Assembly (NCBI RefSeq): GCF_041053105.1
Contig: NZ_CP163444.1
Span: forward strand, 6,852,501-6,916,500
Source: Streptomyces sp. R44
GTDB lineage: Bacteria; Actinomycetota; Actinomycetes; Streptomycetales; Streptomycetaceae
Reading direction: 5' to 3'
DNA: 64,000 nucleotides
Made by a program: the position numbers and the translations under genes. Position 1 is the stretch's first letter, and every line of letters starts with the position of its first letter. The notes beneath the pieces were generated by a model. That model ran no database searches. It was not told the origin of the DNA and saw nothing but the letters and a program-made list of their open reading frames with translations. Below are positions 17,228 through 24,964 of this stretch, piece after piece.

Positions 17228-17988
17228 GCGGTCAGGACGCGCGGGCCGTCGTCCGTGATCGCCACCGTGTGCTCGGCGTGGGACGCGCGCGAGCCGTCGG
17301 ACGTACGGATCGTCCAGCCGTCCCGCGCCGTGTAGTGCTCGTCGGTGCCGCCGCCGATGAGCATCGGCTCGATCGCGAGCACCATCCCGTGGCGCAGCTT
17401 CATGCCCCGGCCCGGGCGTCCCTCGTTGGGGACGCCCGGGTCCTCGTGCATGGCGCGGCCGATGCCGTGGCCGCCGAAGCCGTCGGGGATGCCGTACCCG
17501 GCGGCGCGGCAGACCCGGCCGATCGCGTGGGCGATGTCGCCGATGCGGTTGCCGACGACGGCCGCGGCGATGCCGGCCTCCAGGGCCTCCTCCGCGGCGG
17601 AGATGAGGCGCGTGTCCTCCGGCCGGGCCGGGCCGACCGTGAAGCTGACGGCCGAGTCACCGGCCCAGCCGCCCAGCGTCGCCCCGCAGTCCACGGACAC
17701 CAGGTCGCCCGGGGCCAGCCGGGTCCCGTCCGGGATGCCGTGCACGATCGCGTCGTTCACGGAGACGCACACGACCGCGGGGAACGGCACCGGGGCCCAC
17801 TCCGGGTGGTAGTCGAGGAAGGGCGAGCCGGCGCCCGCCTCCGCGAGCACCTCGCGCGCGACCCGGTCGAGCTCGGTGAGCGCGACGCCGGGCGCCGCCT
17901 TCTCTCGTACCGCAGCCAGGGCACGGGCCACCACCCGGCCCGACTCACGCATGGCCGCCAGGGATTCGTTCGTCTTGATCTCCACCAT
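17221..17988 (-). CDS. map: type I methionine aminopeptidase
   Basis: 255 aa from ATG 17988; a TTG at 17994 is a less likely start. All five dinuclear-metal ligands are visible: Asp in S-V-D-C-G, Asp in G-D-S-A-V, His in G-G-H-G-I-G, Glu in A-I-E-P-M and Glu in H-A-E-H-T-V. It removes the initiator methionine from nascent proteins. It lacks the long N-terminal extension of some actinobacterial paralogues, so it is the short form. No Shine-Dalgarno sequence precedes the ATG, while TATAGT lies 8 nt upstream, which suggests a leaderless transcript. It diverges from an HTH regulator gene across two palindromes. Confidence 0.92.
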   Translation of the reverse strand: MVEIKTNESLAAMRESGRVVARALAAVREKAAPGVALTELDRVAREVLAEAGAGSPFLDYHPEWAPVPFPAVVCVSVNDAIVHGIPDGTRLAPGDLVSVDCGATLGGWAGDSAVSFTVGPARPEDTRLISAAEEALEAGIAAAVVGNRIGDIAHAIGRVCRAAGYGIPDGFGGHGIGRAMHEDPGVPNEGRPGRGMKLRHGMVLAIEPMLIGGGTDEHYTARDGWTIRTSDGSRASHAEHTVAITDDGPRVLTAL

Positions 17989-17999
17989 GGCCAATTACT

Positions 18000-18032
18000 A
18001 TACCGGTATTTCTATGGGGGGTCGGTATTACC
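18000..18032. promoter_or_regulatory. divergent promoter with two related palindromes (candidate operator)
   Basis: A perfect 10-bp palindrome ATACCGGTAT is at 18000-18009, and GGTATTACC (GGTA/TACC arms) is at 18024-18032. The first overlaps the TATAGT-type -10 of map on the minus strand; the second abuts the start of the HTH gene. The shared half-site GGTA suggests that one regulator binds both, and the adjacent HTH protein is the obvious candidate. Confidence 0.5.
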
Positions 18033-18293
18033 ATGGGGGGCATGGTGCGCACACCCCTGACCCCCGAAGAGCGCGAGCGCGGCGAGCGCCTGGGCCTGCT
18101 CCTGCGCGAGGCGCGCGGCGAGCGGTCCATGGTCGAGATCGCCGCGGCCGCCGGTCTCTCCGCCGAGACCCTCCGCAAGATCGAGACCGGTCGGGCCCCG
18201 ACCCCGGCCTTCTTCACCGTCGCGGCCCTGGCCGGGGTCCTGAGCCTCTCCATGGACGAGCTCGTGGTGCACTGCACCCCGGCGCCCGTCTAG
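18033..18293 (+). CDS. small XRE-family HTH transcriptional regulator
   Basis: 86 aa from ATG 18033, or 83 aa if ATG 18042 is used. It is essentially a single HTH_3/XRE domain: helices L-G-L-L-L-R-E-A-R-G, M-V-E-I-A-A-A-A-G-L-S, and the recognition helix A-E-T-L-R-K-I-E-T-G-R. No ligand-binding domain is present. It is transcribed away from map and probably controls itself and map through the palindromes between them. Confidence 0.85.
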   Translation: MGGMVRTPLTPEERERGERLGLLLREARGERSMVEIAAAAGLSAETLRKIETGRAPTPAFFTVAALAGVLSLSMDELVVHCTPAPV

Positions 18294-18299
18294 GGCTTT

Positions 18300-18956
18300 T
18301 CAGACGGAGACCGCCAGCTGGACCCGGCTGTGGCGCGGGCGCTCGATCTCGTCCAGGAGCGCGAGCGCCAGATCGGCGTGGGCGATGCGGCCCGGGCCGT
18401 CGATCACCGTGCCCACCGCCGTCCGGTAGCCGCCCGTCCGCTCCGCCTCCGCGTCGAGGTCCATCGGCGGCACCACCATCAGCCAGTCGAGCCCCGGCCC
18501 CGCCTCCGCCGTCAGCAGCTCGAACTCGGCCACGTGCCCCTGGGAGAACGCCCGCCACTGCTCCGGGAAGTCGGGTGCGTCCATCACGCGCACCCCGGGC
18601 GCGGTCTCCAGGGTCGTGGCGATGCCCAGGGTGAGCAGCCGCCCGACCCCCGCCTCGGCGAGCCCGGTGGCCATCGCCTTCGCCGCGGCCGTGAAGAAGT
18701 CGGCCGAGGGCACGTCGAGACGGACGGCCGCGTTCACCGCCGCGTCGTGGCCGGCCGCGCGCGCCGCCACCGAGGCCGCGTCCGTCGCGTCGCCCCGTAC
18801 GAGCGTGACGCCCGCCCCTTCCAGATCGCGGTACGCGTCCGGATCGCGCACCACGGCGGTCACCCGGTGGCCACGGGCCACCGCCTCCGCCACGGCCGCC
18901 CGGCCGACCCGTCCGCCGGCGCCGAAGATGACCACACGCTTGCTGTCGTTGTCCAT
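18300..18956 (-). CDS. NAD(P)-dependent SDR / NmrA-like oxidoreductase
   Basis: 218 aa. The N-terminal Rossmann motif V-I-F-G-A-G-G-R-V-G-R starts at residue 9, and V-V-R-D-P-D follows the second strand. It is the atypical short SDR type (NmrA/NAD(P)-binding) lacking the classical Y-x-x-x-K, so it may be a reductase or a redox sensor. It diverges from the HxlR regulator gene with 61 bp between the starts, a usual arrangement for a regulator and its oxidoreductase target. Confidence 0.85.
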   Translation of the reverse strand: MDNDSKRVVIFGAGGRVGRAAVAEAVARGHRVTAVVRDPDAYRDLEGAGVTLVRGDATDAASVAARAAGHDAAVNAAVRLDVPSADFFTAAAKAMATGLAEAGVGRLLTLGIATTLETAPGVRVMDAPDFPEQWRAFSQGHVAEFELLTAEAGPGLDWLMVVPPMDLDAEAERTGGYRTAVGTVIDGPGRIAHADLALALLDEIERPRHSRVQLAVSV

Positions 18957-19017
18957 GACGGGACCGTAGAACGGGCACCCCTGGTTACTTCAACGGTACT
19001 GGGCTAGCGTCGACCGC

Positions 19018-19413
19018 ATGGTCGAGAAGTCCTCCCCGGAGCCGCTGAGCCCCTCCCTCTTCCACGACCCCGACTGCGGCGGCAGTCCTGCCCAGCCCAT
19101 CCGGGTCGGCGGCAAGTGGACGGCGATGGTGCTGCGTTGCCTGGAGGACGGGACGCCCCGCCGTTTCTCCGAACTCCGCGTCCCGCTGCACTGGGTCACC
19201 CCCAAGGTCCTCACCGAGACCCTCCGCGCCATGGAGCGCGACGGCTTCCTCACCCGTACCGTCCACGACGAGAACCCGCCCCGCGTCGAGTACGCCCTCA
19301 CCGCCCTCGGCCGGTCCCTCATCGCCCCGCTCGACACCGCCTGCGACTGGGCGCGCGCCCACGCCCCCGAGATCACCGAGGCCCGCACCGCGTACGAACG
19401 GGCCGCGCTCTAA
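19018..19413 (+). CDS. HxlR-family winged-helix regulator
   Basis: 131 aa. The HxlR pattern is clear: a Cys near the N-terminus (D-P-D-C-G-G), the I-R-V-G-G-K-W-T helix, R-F-S-E-L as the recognition start, and K-V-L-T-E-T-L-R-x-M-E-R-D-G-F-L followed by the wing. Such regulators often sense electrophiles or oxidants through the N-terminal Cys. It is divergent from the SDR gene and 10 nt ahead of the split-barrel gene, so both are plausible targets. Confidence 0.9.
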   Translation: MVEKSSPEPLSPSLFHDPDCGGSPAQPIRVGGKWTAMVLRCLEDGTPRRFSELRVPLHWVTPKVLTETLRAMERDGFLTRTVHDENPPRVEYALTALGRSLIAPLDTACDWARAHAPEITEARTAYERAAL

Positions 19414-19423
19414 GCTCCCGGGC

Positions 19424-19804
19424 ATGATGCCCGAAGAGCTGCGGCACGGCCGCTACGTCAGCCTGACCACCTTCCGGAAGAACGGCACGGGGGTCGCCAC
19501 ACCCGTCTGGTACGCGGTGGAGGGCTCCGAGCTGTACGTGTGGACCCGCTCCGACTCCTGGAAGGTCAAGCGCCTGCGCAACGACCCCCGGGTCGAGGTC
19601 GCCGCCTGCGACCTGCGCGGCAACGTCGCCGAGGGTGCCGAGCGGCTCGCGGGCACGGGCCGGCTGGTGGAGGGGGAGGAGCTGCGCCGGATCCGGCGGC
19701 TGCTCGCGCGCAAGTACACCTGGCAGTACTGGCTGACCGACGTGCCCGCCATGATCGTCCGGCTCGGGAAGCGCCCGCACACCGGGATCGTCGTCACGTT
19801 CTGA
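19424..19804 (+). CDS. PPOX-class F420-dependent (FMN-binding split barrel) oxidoreductase
   Basis: 126 aa with the pyridoxamine-5'-phosphate-oxidase-like split-barrel pattern: Y-V-S-L-T-T-F-R-K-N-G-T-G-V-A-T-P-V-W, then L-Y-V-W-T-R, then K-V-K-R-L-R-N-D-P-R-V. This matches the small PPOX-class proteins of actinobacteria that use F420 or biliverdin-like ligands. The substrate is unknown. It is probably cotranscribed with the HxlR gene. Confidence 0.8.
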   Translation: MMPEELRHGRYVSLTTFRKNGTGVATPVWYAVEGSELYVWTRSDSWKVKRLRNDPRVEVAACDLRGNVAEGAERLAGTGRLVEGEELRRIRRLLARKYTWQYWLTDVPAMIVRLGKRPHTGIVVTF

Positions 19805-19893
19805 AAACGGTCCGTAGTCGTCCCGTAACACGACTGCGGTCCAATACCCGCGGACCGGAAGGTTCCAGTCGACGGCGGGCAGGTGCGGAACGC

Positions 19894-21198
19894 ATGACGA
19901 TGTATCGACTCCCGGTGGAAGTCGCCACGTTCAGGGGCTGGCTGACGGAGCTCGTCGCCCGCTGCCGGCCGGACGGCGGCTGGTACGGGATCTTCGCCGC
20001 CCGCGACCCCGAGGGCCTGCGCGCCTGCCTCGACGGGGCCGAGATCCTGCCCTGGGACGTCGTCGAGTCCCTCCTCCAGGACGCCGGGGAGCCCGTCGGC
20101 GGACCGTTCGGCGCCCGCGGCCGGATCCTGTACGCGGCGGCCGCGGGCGCCCACGACGAGCGGCCCGGCGGAGCGGAGGCCCTGGCGGAACGCCGGGACC
20201 TGATGGAGGGCGAACGCCGCTACGCCGAGACCCGCGGCCGCGAACTCGCCGAACGCCTCCGCGCGACCCCGGACCCGACGGAGGCGGCCCGCCTGGAACA
20301 CGACCTCGCCTGGACACGGGACGACCATGCCAGGGCGACGGCCCGGGTGAGGGAGCTGACGGGGAGGCTGGTCAGGCTGGGGGCGGGGGTGTCGGGGGCT
20401 TCGGGGGCGGCCGCCTCGTCGCCCCGCCCCGCCGCTCCGGGCGCCGGCACCGTCCCGGCCCACGGCCCGCTCGCCGATGCCCCGCAGCCCGCCAGGGCCA
20501 AGCGGCGGCCGCGCGGTGCCCGGTACGCCTGGCTGGAGGAGAGCGCCGAGGAGGTGCCCGTGCCGGTGCCCGTCCTCCCGGCCGGGGGAGCGGCGCCCCG
20601 TGGCGCCCGGTTCGGGGGTGCCGCGGAGGCCGTCGCCGCGCCCGAGGCCCCCGCCACCGACCACGCCGAAGCCCTCCGCGCCGCGGCCAACGCGGTCTAC
20701 GCCCTCCGGCGCCTCCGCGCCCAGGGCCGCAGCGGCGAGGCGCACGCCCTGCTCTGCGAGGCGCTCGGCGGGCCGCCCGGCCGGCTGCCCGCCCTCGCGG
20801 CGGAGCTGCACCGGGCCGGGCTCGGCGCCGACTGGTCCACCCTCCTCTGGGAGGCGGCCTCGCTGTCGCCCGGCCGGCTCGCCGCCGTCGCGGGCGTGCT
20901 CGCCGACGCGGGCCGGGCGGCCGACTGCGAGCAGCTGCTCCGGCAGGGCGTGGCCCGCCCGGTCGAGGAGCTCGCCGGGGCGTGCGCCGCGCTGCACGCC
21001 GAGGAGCACCACCGCGAGGCGCACGCCCTGCTCACCGCGTTCGTCCGGGTCCGTGCCCCCGAGGACGCCGCCCGGCTCGCGGGCGCCGACCCGCACGGGC
21101 TCGTGCCCCAGCTCCTGGCCGCGGCCCGCGCGGTGTCCGCGTCCCGTGAGCGCGATCTGCTCCACGCCCTGAGGGTGGCGGGCCTGGCCGTGGCGTGA
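19894..21198 (+). CDS. uncharacterised actinobacterial protein, helical repeat C-terminus
   Basis: 434 aa from ATG 19894. Residues 1-90 are an unfamiliar globular domain (V-A-T-F-R-G-W-L-T-E-L). Residues 95-165 form a charged helical, probably coiled-coil segment (A-E-R-R-D-L-M-E-G-E-R-R-Y). A Pro/Ala-rich linker follows, and residues about 250-430 hold short helical repeats of the A-x-A-L-L-x-x-A-L-G type, possibly TPR/PPR-like. Similar Streptomyces proteins are sometimes called UL36-like because of composition, which has no functional meaning. No catalytic motif or signal peptide is visible. Confidence 0.65.
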   Translation: MTMYRLPVEVATFRGWLTELVARCRPDGGWYGIFAARDPEGLRACLDGAEILPWDVVESLLQDAGEPVGGPFGARGRILYAAAAGAHDERPGGAEALAERRDLMEGERRYAETRGRELAERLRATPDPTEAARLEHDLAWTRDDHARATARVRELTGRLVRLGAGVSGASGAAASSPRPAAPGAGTVPAHGPLADAPQPARAKRRPRGARYAWLEESAEEVPVPVPVLPAGGAAPRGARFGGAAEAVAAPEAPATDHAEALRAAANAVYALRRLRAQGRSGEAHALLCEALGGPPGRLPALAAELHRAGLGADWSTLLWEAASLSPGRLAAVAGVLADAGRAADCEQLLRQGVARPVEELAGACAALHAEEHHREAHALLTAFVRVRAPEDAARLAGADPHGLVPQLLAAARAVSASRERDLLHALRVAGLAVA

Positions 21199-21217
21199 CG
21201 GAGAACGGGGCCCTATC

Positions 21218-21267
21218 CGTACGGGTGCGTACGGGTCCGTACGTGTCGGTACGTGTCCGACGTGGAC
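21218..21267. repeat. five 10-nt direct repeats upstream of the pyrimidine operon
   Basis: Consecutive 10-mers CGTACGGGTG, CGTACGGGTC, CGTACGTGTC, GGTACGTGTC and CGACGTGGAC keep exact register. A 10-nt period puts each copy on the same DNA face. The array lies about 50 nt upstream of a probable -35 box, a fitting place for an activator. Confidence 0.6.
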
Positions 21268-21315
21268 CACTCGGGTATGAAACATGATCGACCCGGCCGC
21301 TTCACGGCGGTGGTC

Positions 21316-21375
21316 TTGCTCCGGGGTGTGACGGGGCTTACGTTCTCCTCCTACGCATCGCGTCTACGTGCGTAG
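21316..21375 (+). promoter_or_regulatory. probable promoter and inverted repeat of the pyrimidine-catabolic operon
   Basis: TTGCTC (21316-21321) and TACGTT (21339-21344) are spaced by 17 nt, matching a housekeeping-type promoter. Just downstream, CTACGCA (21351-21357) and TGCGTAG (21369-21375) are perfect inverted arms separated by 11 nt. They lie over the expected start of transcription, the usual place for a repressor. The first gene starts at 21409. Confidence 0.5.
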
Positions 21376-21408
21376 AGGCTCTCTGACGCCGTGCCGAAGG
21401 AGCAGCTC

Positions 21409-22251
21409 ATGACCGACGTCGTACGCGCCGCGCTCGTCCAGGCGACCTGGACCGGCGACACCGAATCCATGATCGCGAAACACGAGGAGCACGCCCGCGA
21501 GGCCGCGCGGCAGGGCGCCCAGGTGATCGGCTTCCAGGAGGTGTTCAACGCCCCCTACTTCTGCCAGGTCCAGGAGCCCGAGCACTACCGCTGGGCCGAG
21601 CCGGTCCCCAACGGGCCGACCGTCCGCCGGATGCAGGACCTCGCCCGCGAGACCGGCATGGTGATCGTCGTCCCCGTCTTCGAGATCGAGGACTCCGGCT
21701 TCTACTACAACACCGCGGCCGTCATCGACGCCGACGGCTCCTACCTCGGCAAGTACCGCAAGCACCACATCCCGCAGGTCAGGGGCTTCTGGGAGAAGTA
21801 CTACTTCCGCCCGGGGAACGCCGGCTGGCCGGTCTTCCAGACCGCCGTGGGCAAGGTCGGCGTCTACATCTGCTACGACCGCCACTTCCCGGAGGGCTGG
21901 CGCCAACTCGGCCTCAACGGCGCCCAGTTGGTCTACAACCCGTCCGCCACCTCGCGCGGCCTCTCCTCGTACCTCTGGCAGCTGGAACAGCCCGCCGCCG
22001 CCGTCGCCAACGAGTACTTCGTCGCCGCGATCAACCGCGTCGGCCAGGAGGAGTACGGCGACAACGACTTCTACGGCACCAGCTACTTCGTCGACCCGCG
22101 CGGCCAGTTCGTCGGCGAGGTCGCCTCCGACAAGACCGAGGAACTCGTCGTCCGTGACCTGGACTTCGGCCTCATCGACGAGGTCCGGCAGCAGTGGGCC
22201 TTCTACCGGGACCGCCGCCCCGACGCGTACGACGGGCTGGTGCAGCCGTGA
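21409..22251 (+). CDS. nitrilase-family amidohydrolase, probable beta-ureidopropionase
   Basis: 280 aa from ATG 21409, with AAGGAG 8 nt upstream. The nitrilase triad is intact: E44 (G-F-Q-E-V-F), K118 (K-Y-R-K-H-H-I-P) and C155 (Y-I-C-Y-D-R-H-F-P-E). It resembles beta-ureidopropionase/N-carbamoyl-amino-acid hydrolases. These release CO2 and ammonia from N-carbamoyl-beta-alanine, the product of dihydropyrimidinase. The dihydropyrimidinase and aminotransferase genes downstream fit this role. Its stop overlaps the next start (GTGA), so translation is coupled. Confidence 0.88.
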   Translation: MTDVVRAALVQATWTGDTESMIAKHEEHAREAARQGAQVIGFQEVFNAPYFCQVQEPEHYRWAEPVPNGPTVRRMQDLARETGMVIVVPVFEIEDSGFYYNTAAVIDADGSYLGKYRKHHIPQVRGFWEKYYFRPGNAGWPVFQTAVGKVGVYICYDRHFPEGWRQLGLNGAQLVYNPSATSRGLSSYLWQLEQPAAAVANEYFVAAINRVGQEEYGDNDFYGTSYFVDPRGQFVGEVASDKTEELVVRDLDFGLIDEVRQQWAFYRDRRPDAYDGLVQP

Positions 22252-23531
22252 CCAGCCTGTACGCCCGGCACAAAGCCGTCATCCCCGACTGGGTCGCCCT
22301 CTACTACCGCGACCCCCTGGAGATCACCCACGGCGAGGGCCGCCACGTCTGGGACGCCGAGGGACGCCGGTACCTCGACTTCTTCGGCGGCATCCTCACC
22401 ACCATGACCGCCCACGCCCTGCCCGAGGTCACCAAGGCCGTCTCCGAGCAGGCCGGGCGGATCATCCACTCCTCGACGCTCTACCTCAACCGCCCCATGG
22501 TGGAGCTCGCCGAGCGCGTCGCCGGCCTCTCCGGCATCCCCGACGCCCGGGTCTTCTTCACCACCTCCGGCACCGAGGCCAACGACGCCGCCCTGCTGCT
22601 CGCCACCGCCTACACCGGCTCCAACCAGATCCTGGCGATGCGCAACAGCTACCACGGCCGCTCGTTCTCCACCGTCGGCATCACCGGCAACCGCACCTGG
22701 TCCACGACCAGCCTCTCCCCGCTCCAGGCCCTGTACGTGTACGGCGGCGTCCGCACCCGCGGCCCGTACGCCGGACTCACCGACGAGCGGTTCACCGAGG
22801 CGTGCGTCGCCGACCTGGAGGACATGCTCGGCCAGACCCGCTCGGGCGTCGCCGCCCTCATCGCCGAGCCCATCCAGGGCGTCGGCGGCTTCACCTCCCC
22901 GCCCGACGGCCTCTACGCCGCCTTCCGCCGCGTCCTCGACCGGCACGGCATCCTGTGGATCTCCGACGAGGTGCAGACCGGCTGGGGCCGCACCGGCGAC
23001 CACTTCTGGGGCTGGCAGGCCCACGGCCAGGCCGGACCGCCCGACATCCTCACCTTCGCCAAGGGCATCGGCAACGGCATGTCCATCGGCGGGGTCGTCG
23101 CCCGCGCCGAGATCATGAACTGCCTCGACGCCAACTCCATCTCCACCTTCGGCGGTTCACCGATCACCATGGCCGCCGGTCTCGCCAACCTCGCGTACCT
23201 CCTGGAACACGACCTCCAGGGCAACGCCCGCCGCGTCGGAGGCCTCCTCATCGAACGCGTCCGGGCGGCGGCCGTCGGAGTCGCGGCGGTACGGGAGGTC
23301 CGCGGCCGCGGCCTCATGATCGGCATCGAGCTGACCGAACCCGGCACCGACCGGGCGAACCCGGACGCGGCGGGCGCCGTCCTGGAGGCCGCCCGCGAGA
23401 ACGGCCTGCTCATCGGCAAGGGCGGCGGCCACAACACCAGCACCCTGCGCATCGCCCCACCGCTCTCGCTCACCGTCTCCGAGGCCGAGGAAGGCGCCGC
23501 GATCCTCGAACAGGCCCTCCGATCGCTCTAG
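22248..23531 (+). CDS. class III PLP aminotransferase, probable beta-alanine transaminase
   Basis: 427 aa from GTG 22248. It is a fold-type I class III aminotransferase with T-S-G-T-E-A-N, the cofactor-binding D240 in I-S-D-E-V-Q-T-G-W-G-R, and Schiff-base K272 in T-F-A-K-G-I-G-N-G. It is closest in style to AGXT2/PYD4-like enzymes. The likely reaction is removal of the amino group of beta-alanine or 3-aminoisobutyrate, the end product of reductive pyrimidine breakdown. The substrate is inferred from the neighbours. Confidence 0.85.
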   Translation: MTSLYARHKAVIPDWVALYYRDPLEITHGEGRHVWDAEGRRYLDFFGGILTTMTAHALPEVTKAVSEQAGRIIHSSTLYLNRPMVELAERVAGLSGIPDARVFFTTSGTEANDAALLLATAYTGSNQILAMRNSYHGRSFSTVGITGNRTWSTTSLSPLQALYVYGGVRTRGPYAGLTDERFTEACVADLEDMLGQTRSGVAALIAEPIQGVGGFTSPPDGLYAAFRRVLDRHGILWISDEVQTGWGRTGDHFWGWQAHGQAGPPDILTFAKGIGNGMSIGGVVARAEIMNCLDANSISTFGGSPITMAAGLANLAYLLEHDLQGNARRVGGLLIERVRAAAVGVAAVREVRGRGLMIGIELTEPGTDRANPDAAGAVLEAARENGLLIGKGGGHNTSTLRIAPPLSLTVSEAEEGAAILEQALRSL

Positions 23532-23550
23532 CTGGCAGGGGAGAAGTCCC

Positions 23551-24954
23551 GTGAGCACCCGTACCCTCATCCGCGGCGGTCTCGTCGTCACCGCCGCCGA
23601 CGAAGTCCACGCCGACGTGCTGATCGAGGACGGCCGCGTCGTCGCCCTCGCCGCCCACGGCTCCGACGCGGCGGCCGGCTGGACCGCCGACCGGACCCTC
23701 GACGCCACCGACCGCTACGTGCTGCCCGGCGGCGTCGACGCCCACACCCACATGGAGTTGCCCTTCGGCGGCACCTTCGCCTCCGACACCTTCGAGACCG
23801 GCACCCGCGCCGCCGCCTGGGGCGGCACCACCACCATCGTCGACTTCGCCGTCCAGAGCGTCGGCCACAGCCTCCGCGAGGGCCTCGACGCCTGGTACGC
23901 CAAGGCCGACGGCAACTGCGCGATCGACTACGCCTTCCACATGATCCTCTCCGACGTCAACGAGCACACGCTCAAGGAGATGGACAAGCTCGTCCAGGAG
24001 GGCATCACCTCCTTCAAGCTCTTCATGGCCTACCCCGGCGTCTTCTACAGCGACGACGGCCGGATCCTGCGCGCCATGCAGCGCTCCGCCGACAACGGCG
24101 GGCTGATCATGATGCACGCCGAGAACGGCATCGCCATCGACGTCCTCGTCGAACAGGCCCTCGCGCGCGGCGAGACCGACCCCCGCTACCACGGCGAGGT
24201 CCGCAAGGCCCTCCTGGAGGCCGAGGCCACCCACCGCGCGATCCAGCTCGCCCGGGTCGCGGGCGCCCCGCTCTACGTCGTCCACGTCTCCGCCGAGGAG
24301 GCCGTCGCCGAGATCGCCACCGCCCGCGACAAGGGGCTGCCCGTCTTCGGCGAGACCTGCCCCCAGTACCTCTTCCTGTCCACCGACAACCTCGCGGAGC
24401 CGGGCTTCGAGGGCGCCAAGTACGTGTGCTCGACGCCGCTGCGGCCCAAGGAGCACCAGGCGGCCCTGTGGCGGGGGCTGCGGACGAACGACCTCCAGGT
24501 CGTCTCCACCGACCACTGCCCGTTCTGCTTCGTGGGCCAGAAGGACCTCGGCCGCGGCGACTTCTCCAAGATCCCCAACGGCCTGCCGGGCGTGGAGAAC
24601 CGTATGGACCTCCTCCACCAGGCCGTCGTCGACGGGCACATCAGCCGCCGCCGCTGGATCGAGATCGCCTGCGCCACCCCGGCCCGGATGTTCGGCCTCT
24701 ACCCGCAGAAGGGCACGATCGCGCCCGGCTCCGACGCGGACATCGTCATCTACGACCCGCACGCCACCCAGACGATCTCCGCGGCGACCCACCACATGAA
24801 CGTCGACTACTCCGCCTACGAGGGGAAGACGATCACCGGCCAGGTCGAGACGGTCCTCTCGCGCGGCGAACCCGTCATCGACCAGCGGAAGTTCACCGGC
24901 CGCGCCGGCCACGGCGCCTTCACCCCCCGCTCCACCTGTCAGTACCTGAGCTAG
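23551..24954 (+). CDS. hydA: dihydropyrimidinase / hydantoinase
   Basis: 467 aa from GTG 23551. It is a cyclic amidohydrolase with a binuclear metal centre: H65 and H67 in D-A-H-T-H-M-E, a probable carboxylated K156 in S-F-K-L-F-M-A-Y-P-G, later His residues in H-A-E-N-G and H-V-S, and D-H-C-P-F. It hydrolyses 5,6-dihydrouracil/dihydrothymine (or 5-substituted hydantoins) to N-carbamoyl-beta-amino acids, which the upstream nitrilase can take on. Length and motifs are complete. Confidence 0.92.
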   Translation: MSTRTLIRGGLVVTAADEVHADVLIEDGRVVALAAHGSDAAAGWTADRTLDATDRYVLPGGVDAHTHMELPFGGTFASDTFETGTRAAAWGGTTTIVDFAVQSVGHSLREGLDAWYAKADGNCAIDYAFHMILSDVNEHTLKEMDKLVQEGITSFKLFMAYPGVFYSDDGRILRAMQRSADNGGLIMMHAENGIAIDVLVEQALARGETDPRYHGEVRKALLEAEATHRAIQLARVAGAPLYVVHVSAEEAVAEIATARDKGLPVFGETCPQYLFLSTDNLAEPGFEGAKYVCSTPLRPKEHQAALWRGLRTNDLQVVSTDHCPFCFVGQKDLGRGDFSKIPNGLPGVENRMDLLHQAVVDGHISRRRWIEIACATPARMFGLYPQKGTIAPGSDADIVIYDPHATQTISAATHHMNVDYSAYEGKTITGQVETVLSRGEPVIDQRKFTGRAGHGAFTPRSTCQYLS

Positions 24955-24964
24955 GAGAACCACG

